A stretch of 31,654 nt of DNA from an uncultured Candidatus Saccharibacteria bacterium (GTDB lineage: Bacteria; Patescibacteriota; Saccharimonadia; Saccharimonadales; Saccharimonadaceae). The stretch spans positions 1 through 31,654 of the forward strand of contig CALIJO010000021.1 in NCBI GenBank assembly GCA_938017655.1, in the 5' to 3' direction. Below, piece by piece: positions 9,576 through 15,997 of this stretch; within the stretch, counting starts at the first letter, position 1; every line of letters starts with the position of its first letter. Below the pieces are notes generated by a model. It saw only the letters and a program-made list of their open reading frames with translations, had not been told where the DNA came from and did no database searches. Both the position numbers and the translations under genes were made by a program.

Positions 9576-9704
9576 TAAGACTATTATAAAGCAATTTCCT
9601 ATTCCCTCCCAGAAATATTTCCTAATGCTTCGATTTTCCATAAATTTATCTAATGTACGATGGAAAATACCATAGTCAAGCGGGTGGTTATCTGGCAAAA
9701 ACAT
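9561..9704 (-). CDS. Possible small protein, 47 aa
   Basis: An open frame from ATG 9704 reads MFLPDNHPLDYGIFHRTLDK and continues through a basic middle (ENRSIRKYFWEG) to a hydrophobic tail (FIIVLWLIY). The stop overlaps the start region of the 9220-9575 gene by 15 bases. The composition looks protein-like and the frame follows the structured transcript from the promoter at 9882-9910. There is no strong ribosome-binding site, and the frame overlaps a long hairpin, so it may be chance. Confidence 0.25.
   Translation of the reverse strand: MFLPDNHPLDYGIFHRTLDKFMENRSIRKYFWEGIGNCFIIVLWLIY
9583..9588 (-). promoter_or_regulatory. -10 box of the small membrane protein gene
   Basis: TATAAT on the minus strand ends 7 bases before the ATG at 9575. 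No convincing -35 element is seen. The arrangement matches the other leaderless starts in this window. Confidence 0.5.
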
Positions 9705-9875
9705 AACTATAAACCACAACCATCACCGCTTGAAATTGACCGCTCCACTTTTAGTGGGGCAAAAGATCAGCCTCAGCTGATACGCCAGAAAATCTGGCTA
9801 ACGTAGTCTTCGTCACTACATTGATCTTTCTCCTAATTGTTAATGTGTTGTTTATTTGTATTTTTGTCTTTCGAC
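9630..9875 (-). ncRNA. Highly structured transcript of unknown family
   Basis: Downstream of a strong minus-strand promoter the RNA would fold into a chain of hairpins. GTAGT pairs with ACTAC, GCCAGA with TCTGGC and CAGC with GCTG; all three are enclosed by AAAGATC with GATCTTT (about 9763-9834), giving a multibranched junction. Next comes CCACT with AGTGG. A long hairpin at about 9678-9743 follows (TCAAGCGG with CCGCTTGA, extended by TGGTT with AACCA). Last is TTTTCCAT with ATGGAAAA. Near the 5' part an AGGAG site precedes ATG directly followed by TAG. No Rfam family is recognised: it lacks the SRP, T-box and 6S signatures. It could be an independent RNA or a regulatory leader for the downstream small genes. 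No clear terminator is seen. Confidence 0.45.
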
Positions 9876-9881
9876 ATTCTT

Positions 9882-9910
9882 ATAGTATCACGGGTGTATA
9901 TTTTATGCAA
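9882..9910 (-). promoter_or_regulatory. Promoter of the structured transcript
   Basis: TTGCAT (9905-9910) and TACTAT (9882-9887) are 17 bp apart on the minus strand, with an extended TG before the -10. The predicted start is near 9875. Confidence 0.7.
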
Positions 9911-10368
9911 GCCTTTTTTGCTTAGATTTTAAGTATAAAATACAACAATAATAATCACCTATCTGTTAGATCCCAAATATCTAAAACATTCACTATTGTA
10001 CAAAATACTACAAAAAAGCCTAAAAATTCTATGTTGTAATTAATAACATACCAAAATACAACATAAATCCGATTATTTTTCACAAAAATTTCCTTCTAAA
10101 ATCAAAAAGTAGAAGCTTTATCTTTAATCCTAAAATCTTTTGATTTTCAAAAAAATTAGACGCTATACTTCATATTGTTTAGAATAAAAAATCCCCACAT
10201 TTCCCTTTTCCAAATATCGATCAAAAATATATTAGTAAGCATTAATTAAGATTTTCAAATACCAATCGAAAAACTAATCCCATTTCATCACAAAAAAACT
10301 ATAGTAGATAATTTCCGTCTAAAAACCCACCACAAAACTTTATTTATAAAAAACGCCTAAATTAGGCA
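9911..10368. other. AT-rich intergenic stretch without a recognised gene
   Basis: About 460 bases of AT-rich sequence with no open frame worth calling. Around 9938-10070 the motif ATACAACA or its complement TGTTGTA recurs (near 9950, 10030 and 10060), so weak inverted repeats can form. The perfect palindrome GCCTAAATTAGGC lies at 10355-10367. I see no tRNA, CRISPR array or mobile-element end. Confidence 0.5.
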
Positions 10369-10369
10369 A

Positions 10370-10485
10370 AATAAAAAAAGAAATCGGTCAAACTGCGAGG
10401 AATACCGATTTCTTTTGTAGAGTGTGGAGTTTTTTGGCTATATTGTTTGTTTTTGGCTTGTGAACAATTTTATTATTCAAAAGCT
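10370..10485 (-). ncRNA. Candidate small RNA gene (about 115 nt)
   Basis: A near-consensus promoter (10492-10520) and a strong terminator bracket this short unit on the minus strand. The terminator stem is 13 bp (10376-10388 with 10404-10416, core AAGAAATCGGT with ACCGATTTCTT), with a 15-base loop ATTCCTCGCAGTTTG and a T7 tail. The loop carries CCTC, able to pair with GAGG ribosome sites, so an antisense role is conceivable (inference). An alternative reading is a 30-codon frame from a TTG, 6 bases after GAGG, whose stop lies in the loop. No known RNA family is recognised. Confidence 0.5.
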
Positions 10486-10491
10486 ACCTCT

Positions 10492-10520
10492 ATAATACCG
10501 CTTCAAAACGCTAATGTCAA
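10492..10520 (-). promoter_or_regulatory. Promoter of the candidate small RNA
   Basis: TTGACA (10515-10520) and TATTAT (10492-10497) with a 17-bp spacer on the minus strand. This is one of the best sigma-70-type promoters in the window, and it does not serve any obvious protein gene. Confidence 0.75.
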
Positions 10521-10524
10521 CATA

Positions 10525-10673
10525 TTTTTGAATAATTTTTTTACAATTTTGCCCTATTTTTTAGTTTTCCACATCTACCCCTGTTAGCTCTGTATACTAT
10601 TTTTGAACAATTTTAGTTTTACTTGAACACATTTTTTATTATTTTGAGCTATTTTAAGTCATCCACCCCTGTT
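10525..10673 (-). repeat. Imperfect direct repeat upstream of the small RNA promoter
   Basis: The motif AACAGGGGTRGATG occurs at 10572-10585 and 10660-10673 on the minus strand, 88 bp apart. After each copy a similar AT-rich order follows (AAAATAG, CAAAAT, a run of A, TTCAA), so an approximately 85-bp unit appears to have been duplicated. The copies end about 52 and 140 bp before the -35 box and may be activator sites or a decayed promoter duplication. Confidence 0.45.
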
Positions 10674-10741
10674 GGACTTAATTTTACATTTTTTATTTTC
10701 AATCAAAATCATTTCTCAGGCATTTATTTATTTAAAAACAT

Positions 10742-10767
10742 AAAAAATAGCCTCGAAAAAGGCCATT
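10742..10767 (-). terminator. Terminator of ssrA
   Basis: On the minus strand AATGGCC pairs with GGCTATT (one G-U pair) around an 8-base loop, followed by a run of T. It lies 11 bases past the tmRNA CCA end. Confidence 0.75.
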
Positions 10768-10777
10768 AAAAATCGAT

Positions 10778-11128
10778 TGGTGGAGCTGCCGGATACTGCC
10801 TCCGGGTCCGAAAAATCTTCATGATATCATTCTACATGCATAGTTATTTATTTCATCTTGGTTTATATCTATAGCGACAAATAACAAAACTATAGATTAC
10901 CATGACTGATTTTCGACTTCAGCCTCGTCACTGTCCGAAATCTATTCTCGTAAATCTGATAATCTAACTACTACGAAAACTTGGAGTTAGACCAGCCTAT
11001 ATTAAATTAGGCAAAAGCAGGTGCATAAAGCACGTGCTTGGAAGTATTTTCTTCACTTTTTCAATACTTACGGTATCAATCGTCATGCCTGATATCTGTT
11101 AATAATCCGTCTAAGCTTTGTCAGCCCC
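10778..11128 (-). ncRNA. ssrA: tmRNA (10Sa RNA)
   Basis: This is transfer-messenger RNA, which rescues stalled ribosomes and tags the unfinished protein. The 5' end GGGGCTGACAAAGCTTAGAC pairs with CAGCTCC before the encoded CCA, forming a 7-bp acceptor stem. The mRNA-like part ends in codons reading HVLYAPAFA before TAA (near 11010). Upstream in that frame are K-S-E-E-N-T-S-K after a TGA, so the tag is at most about 17 residues; I cannot fix the resume codon. The T stem CCGGA with TCCGG encloses GGCAGTA instead of the expected TTCRANY loop, which is unusual. An extended -10 box (TATAAT at 11139-11144) precedes it. Confidence 0.9.
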
Positions 11129-11138
11129 AACTAATTTA

Positions 11139-11147
11139 ATTATATCA
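11139..11147 (-). promoter_or_regulatory. -10 region of ssrA
   Basis: TGATATAAT on the minus strand, 10 bases before the mature 5' end of tmRNA. A few precursor bases would be removed by RNase P. Confidence 0.6.
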
Positions 11148-11230
11148 TAAAAAGATAGACCATACTCTATTCTTCCCTAATCTTGCCCTAGTTAGCCCAT
11201 CTCACGCCCATTCTGCAGAAAAATACTAAG

Positions 11231-11265
11231 CATAAGCAAGTTATCAAAAGCATAAGCAAGTTATC
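11231..11265 (+). promoter_or_regulatory. Tandem operator-like repeats upstream of comM
   Basis: Two perfect copies of CATAAGCAAGTTATC at 11231-11245 and 11251-11265, 20 bp apart start to start. They match the pair at 74-109. They lie about 45-80 bp upstream of a TATAAT box (11309-11314) that has no good -35, a typical position for an activator. Confidence 0.5.
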
Positions 11266-11308
11266 ATTCCCCTCATTTTATTCACCATTCACCCCTTAAA
11301 ATGTCGCT

Positions 11309-11314
11309 TATAAT
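11309..11314 (+). promoter_or_regulatory. Possible -10 box of comM
   Basis: TATAAT without a recognisable -35 hexamer. A second candidate, TTGGCA (11354-11359 region) with CATTAT just before the ATG, would give a leaderless message. Which one is used cannot be decided from sequence. Confidence 0.4.
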
Positions 11315-11381
11315 TCTTTTTCATACTCACCAAAATCATCATTTTCTTGGCATTTTTAACAAAACGATTCATTATAAAAAT

Positions 11382-12962
11382 ATGAATGTTAAAGTTTTTA
11401 CCGCCATCCCCACCGGCTATTCTGGACAACTTATTGAAGTTGAAGGCACCACTAATAAAGGTCTCCCGAGTTTTAATCTCGTGGGTATGGGTGATAAAAC
11501 CATTCTTGAATCTAGAGAACGCGTTCGCAGCGCCATCATGAATTCGGATTTCTCTTTTCCAAAACACAAGATTACTATCAATCTTGCTCCTGCCGACCTC
11601 ATCAAGAGTGGCTCTTCCCTAGATTTACCTATTGCCATTAATATCCTAATTCTCGCCAAACAACTTCGCGAAGAAGATATTAAGAGTCTCTTTTTCGCTG
11701 GTGAATTATCTCTTGATGGTAGTTTGAAACCAGTCAAAGGCATTCTAAACATTATCGAGACCGCTAAAACACACGGCTTCAAACAGATCTTTCTTCCTGC
11801 CGCTTCCGCTACCAAGTCTACTCTTATTCAAGACATCAAAATTTACCCCGTGCAAACCCTTAAACAGCTTTTTCTCCATCTCAAACATCAAATTTCTATC
11901 CCGCCACTTGATAGTTCAAGCCAAATTTCCCCTCCAGACCTCACATCGATTTCGGAAAAGAACCCTACCCCTACCCCCATCTCTTCTCCTAACTCCTCCT
12001 TCTGTACTCTTGATCAAATTCAAGGTCTCGATTTTGCTAAACGTGCTCTTATTCTCGCTATTGCCGGACATCATAATCTACTTCTTTCTGGGCCACCAGG
12101 TAGTGGTAAAACTTTGCTCGCGAGCGCAGCCAAAGATCTTCTTCCGCCACCTAGCCCCGCCGAACTTATCTCAATTTACAAAATTCACGGTCTCACCACC
12201 GAACTTGATCAAATTCCTAGGAAACGTCCCTTTCGTCAGCCTCACCATAGTAGCTCTGCCTGCTCTATCATTGGTGGTGGAAATCCCATAATTCCAGGTG
12301 AAATCTCCCTTGCTCATCTCGGCATTCTTTTTCTCGACGAATTACCCGAATTCCCTCGTTCCGTCCTCGAAGCTCTACGTCAACCGCTCGAAGACCACCA
12401 AATTTCAATTTCCCGCGCCAAGGAACGCGCCACTTTTCCCGCCAATTTCACGCTCTTCGCGACCATGAACCCATGTCCATGTGGATATTATGGGTCCCAT
12501 ATTAAACCCTGTACCTGCACTCCCACTCAAATTCACAATTACGCCAAACATCTCAGTGGCCCAATTTTTGATCGTATCGACATTAAGCTTCATCTTCCCT
12601 ATCTTGATCAAAATCTCCTCATCGATCACCTCTCCACTAAGTCACCTCCTAATAATTCCACCAATAATCTCCACTTCTATCAAAATAAAATCCAACAAAT
12701 TACCCAGCTTCAAGCTGAACGCTACCATTCTCTAGAAAAATTCAACGGCACCCTCACTTCTGCTGAAATTTCTCAATATATTCACCTAAGCTCAACCCTA
12801 AAAACCGAATTAAAACGCGCTACTGAAGCTTTCAGACTCTCTTCTCGCGCCATCGTTAAAATCATCAAACTCAGCCGCACCATCGCCGATTATGATAACT
12901 CACCAGAAATCAAACTCGAACATCTCAAGGAAGCCATCTGCTTTGCTACCTTTTCACCCTGA
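11382..12962 (+). CDS. comM: YifB/ComM family Mg-chelatase-like AAA+ ATPase
   Basis: ComM is a hexameric helicase that promotes branch migration during natural transformation. Domain order fits: an N-terminal Lon-protease-like S5 fold (about 1-165), a variable Ser/Pro linker (about 170-205), the AAA+ core with Walker A GPPGSGKT (237-244) and Walker B ILFLDE (315-320), a Cys cluster MNPCPCGYYG with CTCT (C365, C367, C377, C379), and a C-terminal helical domain. I start it at the ATG at 11382 because MNVKVFTAIPTG aligns with family N-termini; an upstream in-frame ATG at 11301 would add 27 unrelated residues. It is 526 aa, the usual length. Tandem repeats at 11231-11265 suggest specific regulation, and the only other copy is at the left window edge. 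Confidence 0.92.
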   Translation: MNVKVFTAIPTGYSGQLIEVEGTTNKGLPSFNLVGMGDKTILESRERVRSAIMNSDFSFPKHKITINLAPADLIKSGSSLDLPIAINILILAKQLREEDIKSLFFAGELSLDGSLKPVKGILNIIETAKTHGFKQIFLPAASATKSTLIQDIKIYPVQTLKQLFLHLKHQISIPPLDSSSQISPPDLTSISEKNPTPTPISSPNSSFCTLDQIQGLDFAKRALILAIAGHHNLLLSGPPGSGKTLLASAAKDLLPPPSPAELISIYKIHGLTTELDQIPRKRPFRQPHHSSSACSIIGGGNPIIPGEISLAHLGILFLDELPEFPRSVLEALRQPLEDHQISISRAKERATFPANFTLFATMNPCPCGYYGSHIKPCTCTPTQIHNYAKHLSGPIFDRIDIKLHLPYLDQNLLIDHLSTKSPPNNSTNNLHFYQNKIQQITQLQAERYHSLEKFNGTLTSAEISQYIHLSSTLKTELKRATEAFRLSSRAIVKIIKLSRTIADYDNSPEIKLEHLKEAICFATFSP

Positions 12963-12970
12963 TTTACCCC

Positions 12971-12999
12971 TTGAAAATCCCTAAAATTTTTGTTATAAT
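12971..12999 (+). promoter_or_regulatory. Promoter of infC operon
   Basis: TTGAAA (12971-12976) and TATAAT (12994-12999) with a 17-bp spacer and an extended TG. The start point near 13006 lies downstream of any TTG at 12971, so translation cannot begin there. Confidence 0.8.
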
Positions 13000-13030
13000 T
13001 CACCCTAAGGTTAAAAAGAAAGGAATCAAC

Positions 13031-13552
13031 ATTAGTACTAAGACTTCACGCACCAAAATCAATGGAGAAATCCGCTATGAACAGGTACGCGTTATTGGCA
13101 CTAATGGAGAGCAGCTTGGCATCATGTCAAGCAAAGAAGCTCAGGTTCTGGCCCGGGAGCAAGGTGTCGACCTCGTCGAAATTGCAGGTAATGCCACCCC
13201 TCCGGTCGTTAAAATCATCGATTGGGGTAAATATCAATACCAAAAGATGAAAGAAGAGGCTAAAAATCGTAAGAAAGCTCGCGAAAAGCAATCCGAGCTC
13301 AAACAAATGAAGATTGGTCTCAAAATCAGCGACAATGACCTCAACATTAAAATCCGCAAAATTAAGAGTTTTCTCGAAGATGGCGATCACTGCCGCATTA
13401 TCATCACCTTCAAAGGTCGTGAGATGGCACACAAAGAAATTGGTTCCCAACTTCTTGGTCGTATCCTCGAACAAATGGCCGATTATGCCATTGTCGAAGG
13501 AAAACCACAATTTGCTGGACGCAATTTATCAGTCGGAGTACGAAAAAAGTAA
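13031..13552 (+). CDS. infC: Translation initiation factor IF-3, AUU start
   Basis: IF-3 keeps ribosomal subunits apart and checks start codon and initiator tRNA on the 30S subunit. The N-domain begins (K)TSRTKINGEIRYEQVRVIG, then VDLVEIAGNATPPVVKIIDWGKYQYQ, a Lys-rich linker, and the C-domain (KIGLKISDNDLNIKIRKI, GHxxRIIITFKGREMAHK-like, ending in SVGVRKK). No ATG, GTG or TTG lies between the promoter and the conserved region. AAGGA followed six bases later by ATT at 13031 gives MSTKTSRTKINGE. AUU starts are known for infC in E. coli and other bacteria, where IF-3 represses its own synthesis by rejecting AUU. It is the first gene of infC-rpmI-rplT-rpmB. Confidence 0.93.
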   Translation: MSTKTSRTKINGEIRYEQVRVIGTNGEQLGIMSSKEAQVLAREQGVDLVEIAGNATPPVVKIIDWGKYQYQKMKEEAKNRKKAREKQSELKQMKIGLKISDNDLNIKIRKIKSFLEDGDHCRIIITFKGREMAHKEIGSQLLGRILEQMADYAIVEGKPQFAGRNLSVGVRKK

Positions 13553-13614
13553 TTTCCTACTTTCAAGGTTCCCTGATCGCACATTGAATACTAAATTAAC
13601 TAAAAGGAAAGCCT

Positions 13615-13809
13615 ATGCCAAAGCTTAAAACTCACAAAGGTACCGCTAAGCGTATTAAAATTTCCGGCACCGGTAAATTAATCCGCGAACGCGCCTATGG
13701 CAACCACATTCTTGCCAAAAAATCTAAAGCCCGCAAACGTAACATGAAGACTGCTGGTGCAGTCGAGGGTAAGATTGCTAAAAACATTAAAAGCGCATTA
13801 GGAGTTTAA
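13615..13809 (+). CDS. rpmI: 50S ribosomal protein bL35
   Basis: A 64-aa, very basic protein of the large ribosomal subunit. MPKLKTHKGTAKRIKISGTGK is the bL35 signature, followed by KRARKR-type basic stretches (AKKSKARKRNMK). It has an AAGGAAA ribosome site. It lies 62 bp after infC and 2 bp before rplT, the classic infC-rpmI-rplT order. Confidence 0.96.
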   Translation: MPKLKTHKGTAKRIKISGTGKLIRERAYGNHILAKKSKARKRNMKTAGAVEGKIAKNIKSALGV

Positions 13810-13811
13810 TC

Positions 13812-14165
13812 ATGAGAATCAAAAGAGGTGTTGCCGCACGCGCAAAACATAAGAAAATTCTAGCTGCCGCTAAGGGTATGCAACATTACCGCACCCGCAG
13901 CTTCCGTCTAGCTAAACAAGGTGTTATTAAGGCCCTTCGCTACGCTTACCGCGACCGCCGTAATCGTAAACGCGATCTTCGTGCTCTTTGGATCACTCGT
14001 ATCAATAACGCCGCTCACCAATATGACTTGAACTATTCTCAACTCATTAATGGTATGAAAAAGCAAAATATCGCTGTTGATCGCAAGATCTTGGCCGAAT
14101 TAGCTGTCAACCAACCAGCTGCCTTCCAGGCAATTGTCGAACAAGTTAAAAAGGAGATTAAATAA
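13812..14165 (+). CDS. rplT: 50S ribosomal protein bL20
   Basis: A 117-aa primary-binding protein of 23S rRNA needed early in 50S assembly. It matches the family throughout: MRIKRGVAARAKHKKILAAAKG, YRTRSFRLAKQ, YRDRRNRKRDLRALWITRIN. In other bacteria L20 represses this operon by binding its leader; the sequence before rpmI here shows no obvious rRNA-like mimic. Its stop overlaps the rpmB start by one base (TAATG), implying translational coupling. Confidence 0.97.
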   Translation: MRIKRGVAARAKHKKILAAAKGMQHYRTRSFRLAKQGVIKALRYAYRDRRNRKRDLRALWITRINNAAHQYDLNYSQLINGMKKQNIAVDRKILAELAVNQPAAFQAIVEQVKKEIK

Positions 14166-14356
14166 TGGCTATTTGCGAAATTTCCGGTAAAGGAAAAATG
14201 TACGGTCATAACGTAAGCTTCTCCCAGCACAAGACCCGTAAAGTTTTCAAACCGAACATCCAAAAGAAAACCCTCCTCATCGGTGGCAAGAAACTTAAGA
14301 TCAATGTTAGTACCGCAGCTCTTCGTACTTTGAAGAAAAAAGGTTTGATCAAATAA
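14165..14356 (+). CDS. rpmB: 50S ribosomal protein bL28
   Basis: A 63-aa protein of the large subunit. MAICEISGKGKMYGHNVSFSQHKTRKVFKPNIQ is characteristic of bL28, and the C-terminus VSTAALRTLKKKGLI is typical. In many bacteria rpmB sits alone or with rpmG; here it is the last gene of the infC operon, overlapping rplT by one base and ending at a shared terminator with rnpB. Confidence 0.95.
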   Translation: MAICEISGKGKMYGHNVSFSQHKTRKVFKPNIQKKTLLIGGKKLKINVSTAALRTLKKKGLIK

Positions 14357-14378
14357 TTTATTCATTTGGATATAACAA

Positions 14379-14403
14379 AATAGACCCGTAAGGGTCTATT
14401 TTT
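14379..14403. terminator. Bidirectional terminator between rpmB and rnpB
   Basis: Nine base pairs (AATAGACCC with GGGTCTATT) around GTAA, flanked by A and T runs. It ends the plus-strand ribosomal operon and the minus-strand RNase P RNA. Confidence 0.85.
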
Positions 14404-14809
14404 AAGCTATCAGTAAGCCGGGTTTTGTAACTAAAAGGCGCAAATACTCTTATCACAAGTAAAACCACAATAAAAGTTTCTTCCCTTTTAGCCGATAATC
14501 ATCTATCTAGATATTTTGTTGCCAAAATATTCAAGCGGTAAGCGTGCATCTTCGAACCAAAGTTTAGTAGCACTCCTTGCAGCCAGTAGGGTTTGCCATC
14601 AACCATGTCACCATGGATTGCCGTAAGCTCTTACCTTACACTTTTCACCCTTGCCCGAAGGCGGTATTGTCTCTGTGGTACTTTCCCTATTCTTCAATTT
14701 TTTAGGCCAAAGCCGTCTAAATTTTCGAACGGTCGCCATTAACGACTACTGCGTTCTATGCTGCCCGGACTTTCCTCTTGGCTAAGCCAAGCGATTATCT
14801 TTCAAGCTC
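14404..14809 (-). ncRNA. rnpB: RNase P RNA (class A)
   Basis: This is the catalytic RNA that trims tRNA 5' ends. On the minus strand it has the P4 strand GAGGAAAGTCCGGGC (near 14770), ACAGAGACAATACCGCC, the GGGTGAAAAG with GGTAAGAGC element, and the 3' P4 partner with CCCGGCTTACTGATAGC. The 5' end is placed at GAGCT (14809), which pairs with AGCTT at the 3' end, and TAAGAT (14817-14822) with an extended TG is a matching -10 box. Ends are accurate to a few bases. The 128 bp between its promoter side and the next gene contain nothing else clear. Confidence 0.93.
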
Positions 14810-14816
14810 TACATCT

Positions 14817-14825
14817 ATCTTATCA
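14817..14825 (-). promoter_or_regulatory. -10 region of rnpB
   Basis: TGATAAGAT on the minus strand, 7 bases before the predicted 5' end. It is identical to the box before the 27040-27777 gene. Confidence 0.55.
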
Positions 14826-14937
14826 CAATTTTTGCGATATTTTTATTACTCAATTTTTATAGCCAAAGATCCGTTTATCTGCAAAAAATATCTTCACTAG
14901 TTATCTCCCATTTCCTCTAGTTTACCACAAGCGGCGT

Positions 14938-15813
14938 TTAAATCTTTTCAATCGTGTATTCGTCTAAAACCGTATTTAATTCCGCATCCGCCACCTGATT
15001 TTGTTCCCGCCTCACGTGCGTAAATGCCACCGCGTCAAATCGCTGAATTAATTTCAAAATTTCCTCATACACCGGCAAAATATCACTATTTTTCACTGTA
15101 TAAATTCCGTTCATTTGATTTACCATCATCAAATTATCCGACACAAATTTCACAGTTTTAAATCCATATTCTAATGCTTTCTCAATCCCCACCTTCAAGC
15201 CATAATATTCTGCCAATCTCGAGGTAGCATAGCCAATAAATTCCCCACCTCGCGTTATTTCTTTGCCATTTTCATCAATAATTACGTAACCAACCGCCGA
15301 TGGCCCCGGATTTCCCCTCGATCCCCCATCAGTATAAATCGTCGCCCCCAGCGCCGCTGCCCTCGCGTCAATTCGATTCATTTTACTAATCTTCTTATGA
15401 CCAAATTCCACGCTAACCACCGAGGCGGTATCATCCGCTAGGCGAAAATCCGAATTAACATCCGCCGAGAAACTTACATATTTATAAGCTGAATATTTCT
15501 CATTCAATTCTAGCTTTAAATCACCACTTTTCGCCAAAGTTATATCATATATGATATATAAATTATAAATATTCGACCCATCACTTTGATTTGTAAAAGT
15601 AATTACATCACGAATTTTAATCATCTCAATCTTTTGATTCAAGGTCTCAAAAATCATTCGCCCCATCGCCTCTTCCGGCTGTTCACCAAAATTAATCTTC
15701 CCCGCCGGCAAACTCCACATCACCGCATCGGAGTCGTCATGTAATACTTTTTTCAGTAACAAAAAGCTGTCATCCTTCTTAATAATTCCGACTACTCTAA
15801 CTTTTTGCTTCAT
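14938..15813 (-). CDS. Nudix-like domain fused to ribonuclease HI
   Basis: A 291-aa two-domain protein. Residues 1-140 have a Nudix fold: GKINFGEQPEEAMGRMIFET fits the Nudix box spacing, but the REUXEE core reads RMIFET, so two catalytic glutamates are missing and hydrolase activity is doubtful. Residues 155-291 are an RNase HI domain with all four acidic residues in place (D162 in YTDGGSRGNPG, E202 in LAEYYGL, D226 in VSDNLMM, D276 in NQVADAELN), so it should cleave RNA in RNA-DNA hybrids. A GGTGGGAA ribosome site precedes the ATG and TATAAT lies upstream near 15850. The Nudix part may serve as a nucleotide or nucleic-acid sensor (inference). Symbol left blank because of the fusion. Confidence 0.87.
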   Translation of the reverse strand: MKQKVRVVGIIKKDDSFLLLKKVLHDDSDAVMWSLPAGKINFGEQPEEAMGRMIFETLNQKIEMIKIRDVITFTNQSDGSNIYNLYIIYDITLAKSGDLKLELNEKYSAYKYVSFSADVNSDFRLADDTASVVSVEFGHKKISKMNRIDARAAALGATIYTDGGSRGNPGPSAVGYVIIDENGKEITRGGEFIGYATSRLAEYYGLKVGIEKALEYGFKTVKFVSDNLMMVNQMNGIYTVKNSDILPVYEEILKLIQRFDAVAFTHVRREQNQVADAELNTVLDEYTIEKI

Positions 15814-15860
15814 TAATTCCCACCAAAATTCTCATGATTAATATATCCATTATAAAACAA

Positions 15861-15991
15861 AAAATCCTAATGGCATATATTTTCCGTAATATCTAACTAC
15901 GGTGGGTAAAATCTTATGTAATAATTCCGCAGAACCATTACCACGAAATCCCTTAACATGACTATACAGAAAATCATGTTGCCACTAGGAT
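15861..15991 (-). ncRNA. Unassigned structured small RNA (about 130 nt)
   Basis: A complete RNA gene is visible: promoter at 15998-16026, predicted start near 15991, a closing 10-bp stem (CCTAGTGGCA at 15980-15989 with TGCCATTAGG at 15866-15875, one G-U), then T6. Inside are three helices. AACATGA pairs with TCATGTT. A 10-bp hairpin, GTAATGGTTC with GAATTATTAC, is capped by a UGCG (UNCG-type) tetraloop. CCGTAG pairs with TTACGG. The whole forms a four-way junction. It does not match tRNA, SRP RNA, 6S or a riboswitch I know. The rest of the 305-bp gap between the flanking genes (16027-16118) shows nothing clear. Confidence 0.6.
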
Positions 15992-15997
15992 AATTCG

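Noticed and set aside
12971..13030. infC start at TTG 12971
   Set aside because: The TTG is part of the -35 box of the infC promoter; the added residues are not family-like.
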